Part shown: positions 1 through 8,187 of the stretch, in pieces
Position numbering within the stretch: position 1 is the first letter of the stretch
Layout of the letters: the number at the start of each line of letters is the position of its first letter
From: JAJRXR01 sp041987545
GTDB lineage: Bacteria > Planctomycetota > Phycisphaerae > Phycisphaerales > UBA1924
NCBI GenBank assembly: GCA_041987545.1
Contig: JBHIWH010000001.1
Coordinates: 620,001-684,000, forward strand
Direction: 5' to 3'
DNA: 64,000 bases
The notes under the pieces: model-generated
Databases searched by the model: none
Told to the model about the DNA's origin: nothing
The model's input: only the letters and a program-made list of their open reading frames with translations
Translations under genes and position numbers: made by a program

Positions 1-785
1 GGGGTAGCAACGGCGCCGGGAAGACCACGCTGATCCGGTGCCTCCTCGGCGTCGTCCGCTTTCGTGGGGCAATGCACGTGGACGGCCAGCCCGTCCGTCG
101 CCGGGGCAAACGGGCGCGAGCCCGCATCGGTTACGTCCCGCAGGAGCTGGCCTTCCACGACGACATGCGAGTCGGCGCCGCGATGGCGTTCTTCGCCTCG
201 CTCCGACGGGTTGATCGCGACCGCTGCATCGAGCTGCTCGAGCGCGTCGGGCTCTCGGGCCAGGAACGGAAGCGTGTCCGTGATCTCTCTGGGGGGATGA
301 AGCAGCGGCTTGCCCTGGCGGTCGCGATGCTGCCGGACCCACCGATCATCGTGCTGGACGAGCCGACCTCGAACCTGGACGCCGCGGGCCGGGCCGAGGT
401 GGTTTCCTCGCTCCGCGATCTGAAGGGCGGGGGCAAGACCATCGTGTTCGCCTCGCACCGGCCGGACGAGGTCCTCGCCCTCGGCGACCGCGTCCTCGTG
501 ATGAAGCGGGGCAAGGTCGTCCGCGACACGACGCCCGGGGAACTCTGGTCCACAGCCTCCGCCGTCCGCACGATGCGGCTGCACGTGCAGGGCGAGGCCG
601 AGCATGCCGCGGCCCAGCTGCTCCGCGACGGGGGCCACGCCGTCAATCACAACGGGCATGGGCTGTGCGTGAGTGTTCCCCGCGATCAGAAGGCGGCTCC
701 GATCCGCCTCCTCGCCCGCGCCGACATCCATGTCCGAGATTTCGAGTTCCTCGAGGACGTCGAGCCGGAGGGGGATCGGCCGTGA
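1..785 (+). CDS. nosF: NosF-like ABC transporter ATP-binding protein (5' truncated)
   Basis: This is the ATP-hydrolysing subunit of an ABC transporter, cut by the window start; the reading frame is open from base 3. The Walker A motif GSNGAGKTT is encoded at the very edge, the signature LSGGMKQRLALA lies around 292-325, and the Walker B/D-loop IIVLDEPTSNLD around 347-382. About 80 residues follow the nucleotide-binding core. It ends in a GTGA overlap with a six-helix permease, and a NosL lipoprotein follows. In known nos clusters NosFY, with the periplasmic protein NosD, serves maturation of the copper centres of nitrous oxide reductase, so the NosF assignment rests on the F-Y-L order. nosD and nosZ would be expected upstream of the window. 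An unrelated ABC exporter is the alternative. Confidence 0.85.
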   Translation, partial: GSNGAGKTTLIRCLLGVVRFRGAMHVDGQPVRRRGKRARARIGYVPQELAFHDDMRVGAAMAFFASLRRVDRDRCIELLERVGLSGQERKRVRDLSGGMKQRLALAVAMLPDPPIIVLDEPTSNLDAAGRAEVVSSLRDLKGGGKTIVFASHRPDEVLALGDRVLVMKRGKVVRDTTPGELWSTASAVRTMRLHVQGEAEHAAAQLLRDGGHAVNHNGHGLCVSVPRDQKAAPIRLLARADIHVRDFEFLEDVEPEGDRP

Positions 786-1657
786 CCGAGATCCATGCGA
801 CCACCACCACTGTCCCGGCATGCCCGTCGTTCGTCCGCTCGATCGCCGCGTTCGCGCGGCGTGAGCTCCGGGACGCGGTCACGAGCCGCTGGTTCCCCCT
901 GTACACGATCGGCTTCGCGGTCCTGGCCGTCGCGACCTCGTTCATGTCGCTCGCCGGCTCGGGCTCGCTCGGCTTCGCGGGGTTCGGACGCACCGCGGCC
1001 GGCCTGCTCAACCTGGTCATGCTGATCGTCCCGCTGATGGCGATGACCGCTGGCGCCACGACCATCTCCGGCGAGCGGGAGCGGGGCACGCTCCTCTACC
1101 TGCTCGCCCAGCCTGTCTCCCGGCTCGAGATCCTGCTCGGCAAGTACCTGGGCCTCTCGATCGCGCTGTGCGCGTCGGTCTGCATGGGGTTCGGGCTCAG
1201 CGCCGCGGTCCTTGCCTGGAAGGCGGGCGGCGCGGGCGTCGGTTCCTTCCTGATGCTCGTCGCGCTGACGTGCCTGCTCGCCGTCGTCATGCTGGCCGTC
1301 GGATTCCTGATCTCGGTCTGCACCCGGAAGGCGAGCGTCGCGACCGGACTCGCCGTCTTCGTCTGGCTGGCGTTCGTGTTCCTGAGCGACCTCGGCCTCA
1401 TGGCGGGGACGATCGTCTTCAAGCTCCGTGTGCAGGAGCTGTTCGCCCTGGCCATGCTCAACCCGGTCCAGGCGTTCAAGATGTCGGTGGTCACCCAGCT
1501 CAACGCCTCGCTCGACGTCCTCGGGCCCGCCGGGGCGTACGCCTCCCGTTCGTTCGACGACGCGTTGCCCTGGATGCTGCTGGGCGTGCTCGCGGGCTGG
1601 GGAGCTCTGAGCATGCTCGCCGCCGCGCTGATCTTCGCACGGAGGGCCCCGGCATGA
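782..1657 (+). CDS. nosY: NosY-like ABC transporter permease
   Basis: A 291-residue integral membrane protein with about six hydrophobic segments, the first near residues 25-45 and the last just before the C-terminus. The loop motif ISGERERGTLLYLLAQPVSR, around residues 95-114, is typical of ABC-2 permeases of the NosY type. The GTG start at 782 overlaps the nosF stop in a GTGA, so the two are translationally coupled. It is the inner-membrane partner of NosF in maturation of nitrous oxide reductase. No truncation is seen. Assignment to NosY rather than another ABC-2 permease depends on the adjacent NosL. Confidence 0.85.
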   Translation: MTEIHATTTTVPACPSFVRSIAAFARRELRDAVTSRWFPLYTIGFAVLAVATSFMSLAGSGSLGFAGFGRTAAGLLNLVMLIVPLMAMTAGATTISGERERGTLLYLLAQPVSRLEILLGKYLGLSIALCASVCMGFGLSAAVLAWKAGGAGVGSFLMLVALTCLLAVVMLAVGFLISVCTRKASVATGLAVFVWLAFVFLSDLGLMAGTIVFKLRVQELFALAMLNPVQAFKMSVVTQLNASLDVLGPAGAYASRSFDDALPWMLLGVLAGWGALSMLAAALIFARRAPA

Positions 1658-2160
1658 GCGTGCAACGCCTGTCCGCGGGCATCGTCCTGATCGCCTTGCT
1701 CGCGGTCTCGGGGTGCACCCGGGACACGGGACACGGACCCCCGACCGTCCACCTCGGCGACGACATGTGCGCCGAGTGCGGCATGATCATCAGCGACGAA
1801 CGGTTCGCCTGCGCCTCCATCGTCGAGGACGAGCAAGCGCGTCCGGAGACGCGCCTTTTCGACGACTTCAACTGCATGATCAATCACGAGACGATGAACC
1901 CCGGGACGCCCGTGCTCCGACGCTGGGTGCACGACCACGCCACCCTCGCCTGGCTCCCCGCAGGCGAGGCCGCCTACCTGTGTTCGCCGAACCTCCAGAC
2001 GCCGATGGCCTCGCACGTCGCGGCGTTCACGAGCAGAGGCGGCGCGGACTCCATGCAGAGTGACGTCGGTGGCGACGTGCGCACGTTCGAGGCCATCCGT
2101 GCCGCGATGGCGCTCAACGGGAGCTGCGCCGGACACCCATCCCGGGAGGCCGCGCCGTGA
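1654..2160 (+). CDS. nosL: NosL copper-binding lipoprotein
   Basis: A 168-residue secreted lipoprotein. A hydrophobic signal segment ends in the lipobox LAVSGC, with the lipidated Cys at about residue 21. The copper-binding motif DMCAECGMIISDERFA follows and matches the C-x2-CGM signature of NosL, a Cu(I) chaperone for nitrous oxide reductase. It starts in an ATGA overlap with nosY. Other conserved-looking elements are a short DDFNCM segment and a C-terminal Cys-containing tail. This gene anchors identification of the operon as nos-type. No gene for the reductase itself is in the window. Confidence 0.9.
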   Translation: MSVQRLSAGIVLIALLAVSGCTRDTGHGPPTVHLGDDMCAECGMIISDERFACASIVEDEQARPETRLFDDFNCMINHETMNPGTPVLRRWVHDHATLAWLPAGEAAYLCSPNLQTPMASHVAAFTSRGGADSMQSDVGGDVRTFEAIRAAMALNGSCAGHPSREAAP

Positions 2161-2188
2161 ACCCGCGATTCTCCGAGAGGAGTCACCA

Positions 2189-3694
2189 ATGACCCAGGAT
2201 ACGAAAGACCTCACGCTCGCCGAGATCGTCAACGGCACGCCGTCGGCCGCCGCTGTCTTCGAGCGACACGGTCTCGACTACTGCTGCCGCGGCGACCGCT
2301 CGCTCGCCGACGCCTGCGCCGAGATCCGCGTGAGCCCGGGCGCCGTGATCGCGGAGATCGTCCGCGAGGCGGATCGCGCGGCCGAGCGGGGTCCGGCCCG
2401 CGACTGGAGCCGCGCCTCGATGACGGAGTTGGCCGACCACATCGAGCAGACGCACCACGTCGCCGCCCGTCGCCTGCTCGAAGAGCTTGCCGCGCTCGCG
2501 CCCCGCGTGGCCGAGGCCCACGCCGAACGCCACCCCGAGCTGGCAGAGATCCGTGACATGATGCCCGGGTTCATCGAGGAGATGCACGACCACTTCGTTC
2601 GGGAGGAGCGGGTGCTGTTCCCTTGGCTGCGCCGGCTCGATCGGGCCGAGTCGCTGCACAAGGGCCCGCCCTGGAGCGTCAAGCGCCCCATCGACTGCAT
2701 GGAGCACGACCACGACGCCGCGGGTGAGGCGCTGGCTCGATTCCGCGAACTCACGGACGGCTACGAGGTCCCCGAAGGCGCCTGCGGCTCGTACGAGCGG
2801 CTGCTGTCGGTCCTGCACGAGCTCGAGGTGGACACCCACATGCACATCCACAAGGAGAACAACATCCTCTTCCCCGCGGGGATCAAGGCCGAGGAGCGGG
2901 TGCGGGCCCGATCGTGCGTGGCATCTCCGGCCAGGGCGTTCACGCTCATCGAGCTGCTGGTCGTCATCGCGATCATCGCACTGCTCATCGGCATCATGCT
3001 CCCCGCCCTCGGCCAGGCTCGGCACGCCGCCCGATCCGTCGCGTGCCTGTCGAACACACGCTCCATCGCCCAGGCCATGACGGTGTACGCCGACGACGAC
3101 CCCGACAGCTACTTCCCGACAGCAAGGATGCCGGGCATGGGGCCGATGGCGGCGCCGTTCGAGTCCTCCTGGATCAGCCTGCTCGCCCCGTACCTCGGCG
3201 CCGACCCGATCGCCGAGCCCGACGCCGACGACACGCTGATCGCCGAGTACGTCCGCCGATACGAGACCAACCGCTGCCCCGAAGACAAGAGCCAGAGCTG
3301 GGACGCGACGGTGATGCCGCGCCTGGCCTCCTACGGCATCAACGCTTACATCACCCCGAACCACCCGCCGTACCACGGCGTCCGCCCCGACCAGCTCCGC
3401 TGGCCTTCACGCACGGTCATCTGCGCCGAGCTCAAGGAGGAGATGGGCATGGACCACTTCATGCCAATGTTCTGGGGCGACCCGCCCGCCGTCACCAACC
3501 CGATGATCCAGGCCCGCCAGTGGGATGCCGCGGCACAGCTGCCCCGGGTGATCGAGCACACCCGCCACGCGGGGGAGCGGGCCAACTACGTCATGGCCGA
3601 CGGGCACGCCGCCCCGCACGCGTTCGACGACACCTGGCGCCAGACGACGGGACAGCCGCCGGACCGCGATTGGTACGATCCGAAGCGCCCGTAG
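2189..3694 (+). CDS. RIC/ScdA-type di-iron repair protein fused in frame to a prepilin-like H-X-DG protein
   Basis: A single open frame of 501 residues joins two families that are normally separate. Residues 1-240 look like a complete RIC (ScdA/YtfE) protein: a DUF542-type start with DYCCRGDRSL, then a hemerythrin-like part with repeated His/Glu motifs ending at HMHIHKENNILFP. RIC proteins repair Fe-S clusters after nitrosative or oxidative stress, which fits the nos neighbours. From about residue 250 comes AFTLIELLVVIAIIALLIG, a type IV prepilin-like cleavage site and helix, then a roughly 220-residue region ending near YVMADGH, resembling planctomycete H-X9-DG pseudopilins. The start ATG has GAGAGGAG 6-8 nt upstream. 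In-frame GTG codons at 2900 and 2918 could start a separate prepilin, but no stop codon ends the RIC part. Confidence 0.75.
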   Translation: MTQDTKDLTLAEIVNGTPSAAAVFERHGLDYCCRGDRSLADACAEIRVSPGAVIAEIVREADRAAERGPARDWSRASMTELADHIEQTHHVAARRLLEELAALAPRVAEAHAERHPELAEIRDMMPGFIEEMHDHFVREERVLFPWLRRLDRAESLHKGPPWSVKRPIDCMEHDHDAAGEALARFRELTDGYEVPEGACGSYERLLSVLHELEVDTHMHIHKENNILFPAGIKAEERVRARSCVASPARAFTLIELLVVIAIIALLIGIMLPALGQARHAARSVACLSNTRSIAQAMTVYADDDPDSYFPTARMPGMGPMAAPFESSWISLLAPYLGADPIAEPDADDTLIAEYVRRYETNRCPEDKSQSWDATVMPRLASYGINAYITPNHPPYHGVRPDQLRWPSRTVICAELKEEMGMDHFMPMFWGDPPAVTNPMIQARQWDAAAQLPRVIEHTRHAGERANYVMADGHAAPHAFDDTWRQTTGQPPDRDWYDPKRP

Positions 3695-3734
3695 CCCCGG
3701 TCGCCCTGAGTCTCGGTCTCGCAGAGGCCAGCAC

Positions 3735-4334
3735 ATGAGCAGCCGCCCGCCCATCGAGTACGAGCGGATCGCCGACGAGGCGTGGGCCGGCCTCGCCGCG
3801 GGCGCGGACGACCCGGCGGACCCGATGCGATTGGGCGTCCTCGCGACGGTGAACCCGGACGAGGGGCCAGACGCCCGGCTACTGATTCTCCGGGGCGCCA
3901 GCCGCCCCGAGGCGCGGCTCTGGTTCCACTCGGACTCGCGGTCCAAGAAGATCGTGCAAGCGCGAGCGGCGCCCACCGTCGTCGCGCTGTTCTACGACCC
4001 GCGGGACGGCGTGCAACTCCGCGTCTACGGCGAGATCAGCGTCCACACGTCCGACGAACTCGCGGAGCGTCACTGGCAGCAACTCGAACTGGCCGCCCGC
4101 AGCGTGTTCGCGCAGCCGCGCCCGCCCGGCGCCGCCGCCCCACGCCGTGACCCGCGGTTCCAGGCCAAAGTCAAGGAACTCGGACAGACCGGCAAGGTTC
4201 GCGGCCGCGAGAACTTCGCCGTCCTCCAGCTCGACATAGACACGATCGACTGGCTCCAGGTCTGCGCGGACGCCGATCGGCGAGCGGTCCTCCGGCGGAC
4301 CGAGGGGTGGGAGGCGACGCCGTTGTGCCCTTGA
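3735..4334 (+). CDS. Pyridoxamine 5'-phosphate oxidase-family FMN-binding protein
   Basis: A 199-residue protein resembling the Alr4036-like branch of the pyridoxamine 5'-phosphate oxidase family. The N-terminal half has the split-barrel pattern (LGVLATVNPDEGPDARLL, then LWFHSDSRSKK and VALFYDPRDGVQLRVYGE), and it ends with the typical tail FAVLQLDIDTIDWLQV. Such proteins bind FMN and may oxidise PNP/PMP or an unknown substrate. It is shorter than PdxH, and the substrate cannot be read from sequence. It lies 40 nt downstream of the prepilin fusion with only a weak GAGG before the ATG. It is the last backbone gene before the island's left boundary. Confidence 0.8.
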   Translation: MSSRPPIEYERIADEAWAGLAAGADDPADPMRLGVLATVNPDEGPDARLLILRGASRPEARLWFHSDSRSKKIVQARAAPTVVALFYDPRDGVQLRVYGEISVHTSDELAERHWQQLELAARSVFAQPRPPGAAAPRRDPRFQAKVKELGQTGKVRGRENFAVLQLDIDTIDWLQVCADADRRAVLRRTEGWEATPLCP

Positions 4335-4789
4335 GGGTCGTGTGTGTGGAGCGGCACGGCCGGGCCGGAGTATCGGCCACAGTGTCCGCCACGCGTCCTG
4401 CACCCACTGTGCGTCACGGGGGATCGCCATGCCCATGCTCATGGACTGGATGGGCCGCAAGGGCCCCGAGACCCTCATGCACGACTACCCAGAACGACGA
4501 GGAGTCGTGCCGACGGAAGGAGCAGCTCGGCCGAGCCCCGAACGAGAGTGACCACGTGGCCTGAGCGGCCGCGAAAGACATCGGCCGGTGACCGTGCCCC
4601 AGGTCACCACCAGCCGAGAAGACAGGGGCGACGACAACGCCGGGAGCCCGCCGGGCGTGAATTGGCAGCAGGAGGACGACGAGGGACGAGCCGCCGATCT
4701 GGCACGAACTTGGCACAGCCGGGTTCAATTCAGAAGGTTGGCGCCGGCAGGCCCTGAAACACACGGGCCTTCGTCGCACCCAAAATCCG
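4335..4789. other. Backbone intergenic stretch, no supported gene
   Basis: About 450 bases between the flavoprotein gene and the left island repeat. A 40-codon frame (4429-4551) has a purine-rich GGGGGA before its ATG but no recognisable product. Long antisense frames here look like high-GC artefacts. No terminator or RNA gene was recognised. Confidence 0.5.
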
Positions 4790-4809
4790 AAGCGGAGAGG
4801 GGGGGATTC
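4790..4809. repeat. Left island attachment repeat (tRNA-Ser 3'-end fragment)
   Basis: The 20-bp sequence AAGCGGAGAGGGGGGGATTC is identical to 41254-41273. It corresponds, in reverse complement, to the T-arm/acceptor 3' end of the tRNA-Ser gene. The preceding AAAATC also occurs just before the right copy, offset by 2 nt, so similarity extends slightly outward. Confidence 0.85.
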
Positions 4810-4863
4810 TCCAAAGGGGCTGGCGGCTGACAGGCCGGGAGGGCGTGTTCTGGCCACAACCGG

Positions 4864-4877
4864 CCCCTCGACAGGGG
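4864..4877. repeat. Short inverted repeat inside the left island end
   Basis: CCCCT-CGAC-AGGGG, a 5-bp stem with a 4-nt loop, lies 55 bp inside the left attachment repeat. A similar but longer CCCCTG/CAGGGG inverted repeat lies inside the right end (41214-41233), so both termini carry a related dyad. It may be a recombination-protein site or chance in a GC-rich sequence. Confidence 0.35.
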
Positions 4878-4935
4878 TTTGGGGAGGTATCGGGAGGCGA
4901 CAGCTCCGACATCTGAATCCCTTTGGGACGGCCTG

Positions 4936-4954
4936 TTTGACACATTGTGTCAAA
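4936..4954. promoter_or_regulatory. Perfect TTTGACACA palindrome near the left island end
   Basis: TTTGACACA-T-TGTGTCAAA is a perfect 9-1-9 palindrome, 127 bp inside the left repeat and 160 bp before the serine recombinase start. The same 9-mer occurs twice in direct orientation at 41161-41181, near the right end. It is a plausible arm-type integrase/excisionase site or an operator for the recombinase gene. Confidence 0.5.
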
Positions 4955-5115
4955 TCCGCAGCCCGGCCTCGTATCGGCGGTTCGTGTCGGAGCCTCCCCG
5001 CGGCGGCTCCCGATGCTCGGGCTGGAGGCCCGGCTCCGGCGCGCCCGATCCCCGCCACCCTGGATCGCCAGCAGCCTCTCGCATGCCGCGACCTCGCTTT
5101 GAAGGGGGGTGTGGC

Positions 5116-7155
5116 TTGACTCCGTCCAATGGCCACACCGGCCCTGTCAGAGCGATCGGCATCGCCCGCGTCTCGACGGCGCACCAGAGGGACGAGAGCC
5201 TTGAGGCCCAGAAGGCGCATTGCCGTCGCCTCGCCATGCAAACCATCGGGCACGAGCCCGAGTGGACGTGGATCGTGTCGCGAGGCTCGGGCGAGCACCT
5301 CGACCGTCCAGAACTCGAAGAGCTGGAACGACTCATCGACGAAGGTCGACATCAATTCCTCTTCACGGAGAGCGTTGATCGGATCATGCGCGACACGTTG
5401 GTGATCCAGATCATCAAACGCTGCGTTCACTCTAACATGCGGGTCGTCGCGAACGGCCTGGATACGGCACAGCGATCCTGGCGGATCTTCGGCTCGATCC
5501 AGGCGGCCATGAGTGAAGAGGAGCAGGACAAGACCTCGGACCGCTTGAAGCGGCAGCTCAGGCATGAATTCGAGCAGGGGGGCGCCCTGACCGCGATCCC
5601 CTGGGGCTACCGGTACGAACCACCGGAAGGGCACGAGGGAGGAAAACGAGACGAGTACCTCCGGAAGGACCCCGAGCTCGAGGCCGCGTATCTCAAGTTG
5701 TTCGAGATGCTGTCCACGGGGGCGGGCTTCGCCGACGTAGCCCGCTGGATGAACGCGAACCGGATCCCTCCTCCCGGAAGGGGGAACCAATGGCGTGGCA
5801 AGCATGTCTGTGACGTCATCTCAAACCCGATACGGGCGGGCACAAGGGTCTTCAGTGTCACCGAGTCCAAGAAGAACTACGTCACCGGCAAACGCAGGCA
5901 AGTTCCCCGAGAACGGCCTCTCGTCACAAGACCGGTCCCACACCTCCAAATGGTCGAGCCGCAACGACACACGGCGCTCCTCGCCCAACTCAAGGAGAAG
6001 AACGCACACTTGCGAGCGGACAACTGCAGGCCACCCGCGTCGCCCCGTCGGGGACGAAAACGGCTATTCCCGACCCAGATCCTCACCTGCGCGATCTGCG
6101 GCCGGAACTACCAGTGCGCGGGGACCTGCGCACGGCCGGGATCTGGTGGACCGCTCGACAAGCGCCGTCTCCGGTGCCCCGGATCGATCTCGAAGGACTG
6201 CTGGGTGTCCAGCGTGGCCCATTACCCGGTACTGCTCGAGCGCCTGTTCAACGCTCTGGTCTGCGCCGCAGTGGAGACGTTCGAGGATCCAGAGCCCCTT
6301 CGACAGATGGTCGTGGAGGAGTCAGCTGATCTCACAGGATCATGGTCGAAGCAGGTTGCGGACCAAGAATCAACATGTCGTTCGCTCGCGGCCCAGGAGG
6401 AACGCCTGTTGCTCGCCATTCAGGGATCGGACGAGGACATCCCTAGTCTGACGAAGCAGCTGGGCAAGATCACGGGTCAGCTCGCCGTCGCCCGCACGGC
6501 ACTCGAGGACCTCGAACGGCATCCGCCCGCAGAGATCGAGGTTCCCTCCGCGGAGGAGGTGCGGGAAATGCTCCTCCAGCTCCGCGAGGGATTTGACCCC
6601 GCAGACGGCATCGCGAGCTCACGTCTGCTCCAGCTCGTGACCTCCATGACCGCCTACCCGTTCCGGTTGATCGGAGGTCGGTCGGTCTACACCTTTGTGC
6701 TGGTGGAGATCGACCTGTCCGGGCTCTGCCGACCCGGCGATTCCCAGTCGATCCGAGAACGGGCGACGCGGCGACTGATGCTCCCGGCGTTCAGGACCCC
6801 CCAAACCGTCCGACTGCTCAGCAAGATCCGAGCCTTGACCGACGAGGGTATCGGCGCCAAGAGCCAGTCCCAGCGGCTCGGCTGCCACTACTGCACCGTG
6901 CGGGACGCACAAGTCCTCCTAGACGCGATGGAGCAGGAGGGACGGAGCACGCCGTTTGTGCCGCTCCCAGACCCGGCCCCGCTGGCGTCCAACAAGCGGT
7001 GCCACCAGGACGCAGAGCTCCGCCCGCTGAAGGGGACCAGCCCCTGGCGTGGAGAGCTTGCGGGACTACCACCACTCCCGGATCTGGCCGAACAAACCAG
7101 GTCTAGCCCGCTCACTTCCGGGGCCCTTCGGGGCCCCTTTTTCTTTGGAGAATGA
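5116..7155 (+). CDS. Large serine recombinase
   Basis: A 679-residue site-specific recombinase of the large serine (resolvase/invertase) family. The catalytic domain starts at once: IGIARVSTAHQ places the nucleophile at Ser20, with downstream RIMRDTLVIQIIKR and a long E helix (AAMSEEEQDKTSDRLKRQL). A recombinase domain follows (IPWGYRYEPP, then LFEMLSTGAGFADVARWMN), then a zinc-ribbon region with Cys pairs (LTCAICGRNYQC, LRCPGS) around residues 323-365, a coiled-coil-like stretch, and a C-terminal tail. The TTG start was chosen because GGGGGGT lies about 6 nt upstream and earlier codons lack domain similarity. The last codons run through a hairpin terminator at 7120-7146, so the true C-terminus may have drifted. 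It probably moved this element or an older one nested at its left end. Confidence 0.85.
   Translation: MTPSNGHTGPVRAIGIARVSTAHQRDESLEAQKAHCRRLAMQTIGHEPEWTWIVSRGSGEHLDRPELEELERLIDEGRHQFLFTESVDRIMRDTLVIQIIKRCVHSNMRVVANGLDTAQRSWRIFGSIQAAMSEEEQDKTSDRLKRQLRHEFEQGGALTAIPWGYRYEPPEGHEGGKRDEYLRKDPELEAAYLKLFEMLSTGAGFADVARWMNANRIPPPGRGNQWRGKHVCDVISNPIRAGTRVFSVTESKKNYVTGKRRQVPRERPLVTRPVPHLQMVEPQRHTALLAQLKEKNAHLRADNCRPPASPRRGRKRLFPTQILTCAICGRNYQCAGTCARPGSGGPLDKRRLRCPGSISKDCWVSSVAHYPVLLERLFNALVCAAVETFEDPEPLRQMVVEESADLTGSWSKQVADQESTCRSLAAQEERLLLAIQGSDEDIPSLTKQLGKITGQLAVARTALEDLERHPPAEIEVPSAEEVREMLLQLREGFDPADGIASSRLLQLVTSMTAYPFRLIGGRSVYTFVLVEIDLSGLCRPGDSQSIRERATRRLMLPAFRTPQTVRLLSKIRALTDEGIGAKSQSQRLGCHYCTVRDAQVLLDAMEQEGRSTPFVPLPDPAPLASNKRCHQDAELRPLKGTSPWRGELAGLPPLPDLAEQTRSSPLTSGALRGPFFFGE
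7120..7146 (+). terminator. Intrinsic terminator overlapping the recombinase 3' end
   Basis: GGGGCCC-TTCG-GGGCCCC is a perfect 7-bp GC stem with a UUCG tetraloop, followed by TTTTTCTTT. This is a textbook rho-independent terminator. It lies inside the annotated recombinase frame, whose stop is at 7153-7155. Confidence 0.8.
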
Positions 7156-7157
7156 AG

Positions 7158-7349
7158 ATGGACCAGCAATCCGAGAAGGCCACGAACGCGGGGGCATGGG
7201 CCTGGCTCATGCGGCATGCCTGCAAGGCCGTGGCGAGGCGCTTGAAGGCGGAGCAAGAGGAAGCCGGCTCGGGTCGGTGTGCCGCTCCCGGGGGCGTGCG
7301 GCCTCGTCAGGAGGACACGACGGACGACTCCGGTAGTGATGTGCGGTAA
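7158..7349 (+). CDS. Small hypothetical protein
   Basis: A 63-residue frame (MDQQSEKATNAGAWAWLMRH at the start) that is basic in the middle and acidic at the end. GGAG at 7147-7150 sits 7 nt before the ATG at 7158, and another ATG six bases earlier overlaps the recombinase stop. The product is not recognised. The strong terminator immediately upstream argues against co-transcription, so this could be a spurious frame. Confidence 0.3.
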   Translation: MDQQSEKATNAGAWAWLMRHACKAVARRLKAEQEEAGSGRCAAPGGVRPRQEDTTDDSGSDVR

Positions 7350-7779
7350 CGCGCATCTGGGCGCACGAGACTGACGACTCGGTGGCGCTGTTGCGCTTTG
7401 CTGACCGGCATTCATGGGGCTCCAGGCAGGGTCATTGGCCGGAGACGTTGCTCTTGTTGGTGAGTCAGCGCACCTGGTGTTAGCGTTTGGTCAGAGGCGC
7501 TAAAATACGAGATGAAACGCGTCAAACTAGCCTAAGGGCCGTCTAGGTATCAAAGCCAATGCGATCTCGAGTCTGATGCCGTTGCCTCGCGTGATCGACC
7601 GGCAAGCTTCATCCGCCCGAATCGGGCGTGAGTCGGCATCCGGTGCATGGCTCAACAGGTGGACGTCAGCCCGAGAACGTACCCAGAACGCCCCATGCGC
7701 GAAGCGCCAGAAAATTGGCGATATGGCCTTGATCCCCGCCGGAGAACCGTCAGAATGCTGGCGGCACAGCGGGGGACCC
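7350..7779. other. Island intergenic stretch upstream of the BlaI-like gene
   Basis: About 430 bases without a supported gene. The part around 7440-7530 is noticeably more AT-rich (a TAAAAT hexamer at about 7501-7506 could be a -10 element) and probably holds the promoter of the downstream repressor/protease pair. No clear -35 element and no TACA-n2-TGTA Bla-type operator was found by eye. Confidence 0.4.
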
Positions 7780-8187
7780 ATGACTCCAGTCCACGACGAC
7801 CAGCTCAGCATGCGGGAGCGGCAGATCATGGACGCCGTGCACCGCCTCGAGGAGGCCACGGTTCGGCAGGTCGCGGACCAGATCCCCAATCCACCGACCG
7901 ACAACGCCGTCCGCACGATGCTCGGCGCCCTGGCCCACAAGGGGTACCTCAAGCGACGCAGGGGGGGGCGGGCCGTGGTGTATTCCCCTGTCGGGGGGAG
8001 GACCAGAGCGGCCCGCTCCGCCCTGCGGCGAATCCTGGGCGTGTTCTTCGGGGGCTCGATGTCCCGGGCGGTGGCGATGTACCTGTCCGACCCGAGGTCC
8101 AAGGTCTCGCCCGAGGAGATCGAGGAGATGCGGAGGCTGCTGGCCGAGGCGGAGAAGCGGGGGGGAAGCCGTGATCGACGCAAGTAG
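7780..8187 (+). CDS. BlaI/MecI/CopY-family transcriptional repressor
   Basis: A 135-residue winged-helix repressor of the penicillinase-repressor family. LSMRERQIMDAVHRLEEATV and VRQVADQIPN form the first helices, and the recognition region TDNAVRTMLGALAHKGYLKR is diagnostic of BlaI/MecI/CopY. A dimerisation-type C-terminal helix follows (SPEEIEEMRRLLAEAEKRG). The ATG at 7780 has GGGGGA just upstream and places the domain at the N-terminus. It overlaps the downstream M56 protease gene by 17 nt. In characterised systems a BlaR1-type protease triggers inactivation of the repressor; the signal and regulon here are unknown, and no beta-lactamase gene is nearby. Confidence 0.9.
   Translation: MTPVHDDQLSMRERQIMDAVHRLEEATVRQVADQIPNPPTDNAVRTMLGALAHKGYLKRRRGGRAVVYSPVGGRTRAARSALRRILGVFFGGSMSRAVAMYLSDPRSKVSPEEIEEMRRLLAEAEKRGGSRDRRK

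Noticed and set aside
4429..4551. A short 40-codon frame with a purine-rich upstream segment.
   Set aside because: No recognisable product and no conserved context; kept only as a remark on the intergenic stretch.
4715..4730. A GGTTCAATTC segment like a tRNA T-loop.
   Set aside because: No acceptor, anticodon or D-arm can be built around it; taken as chance.
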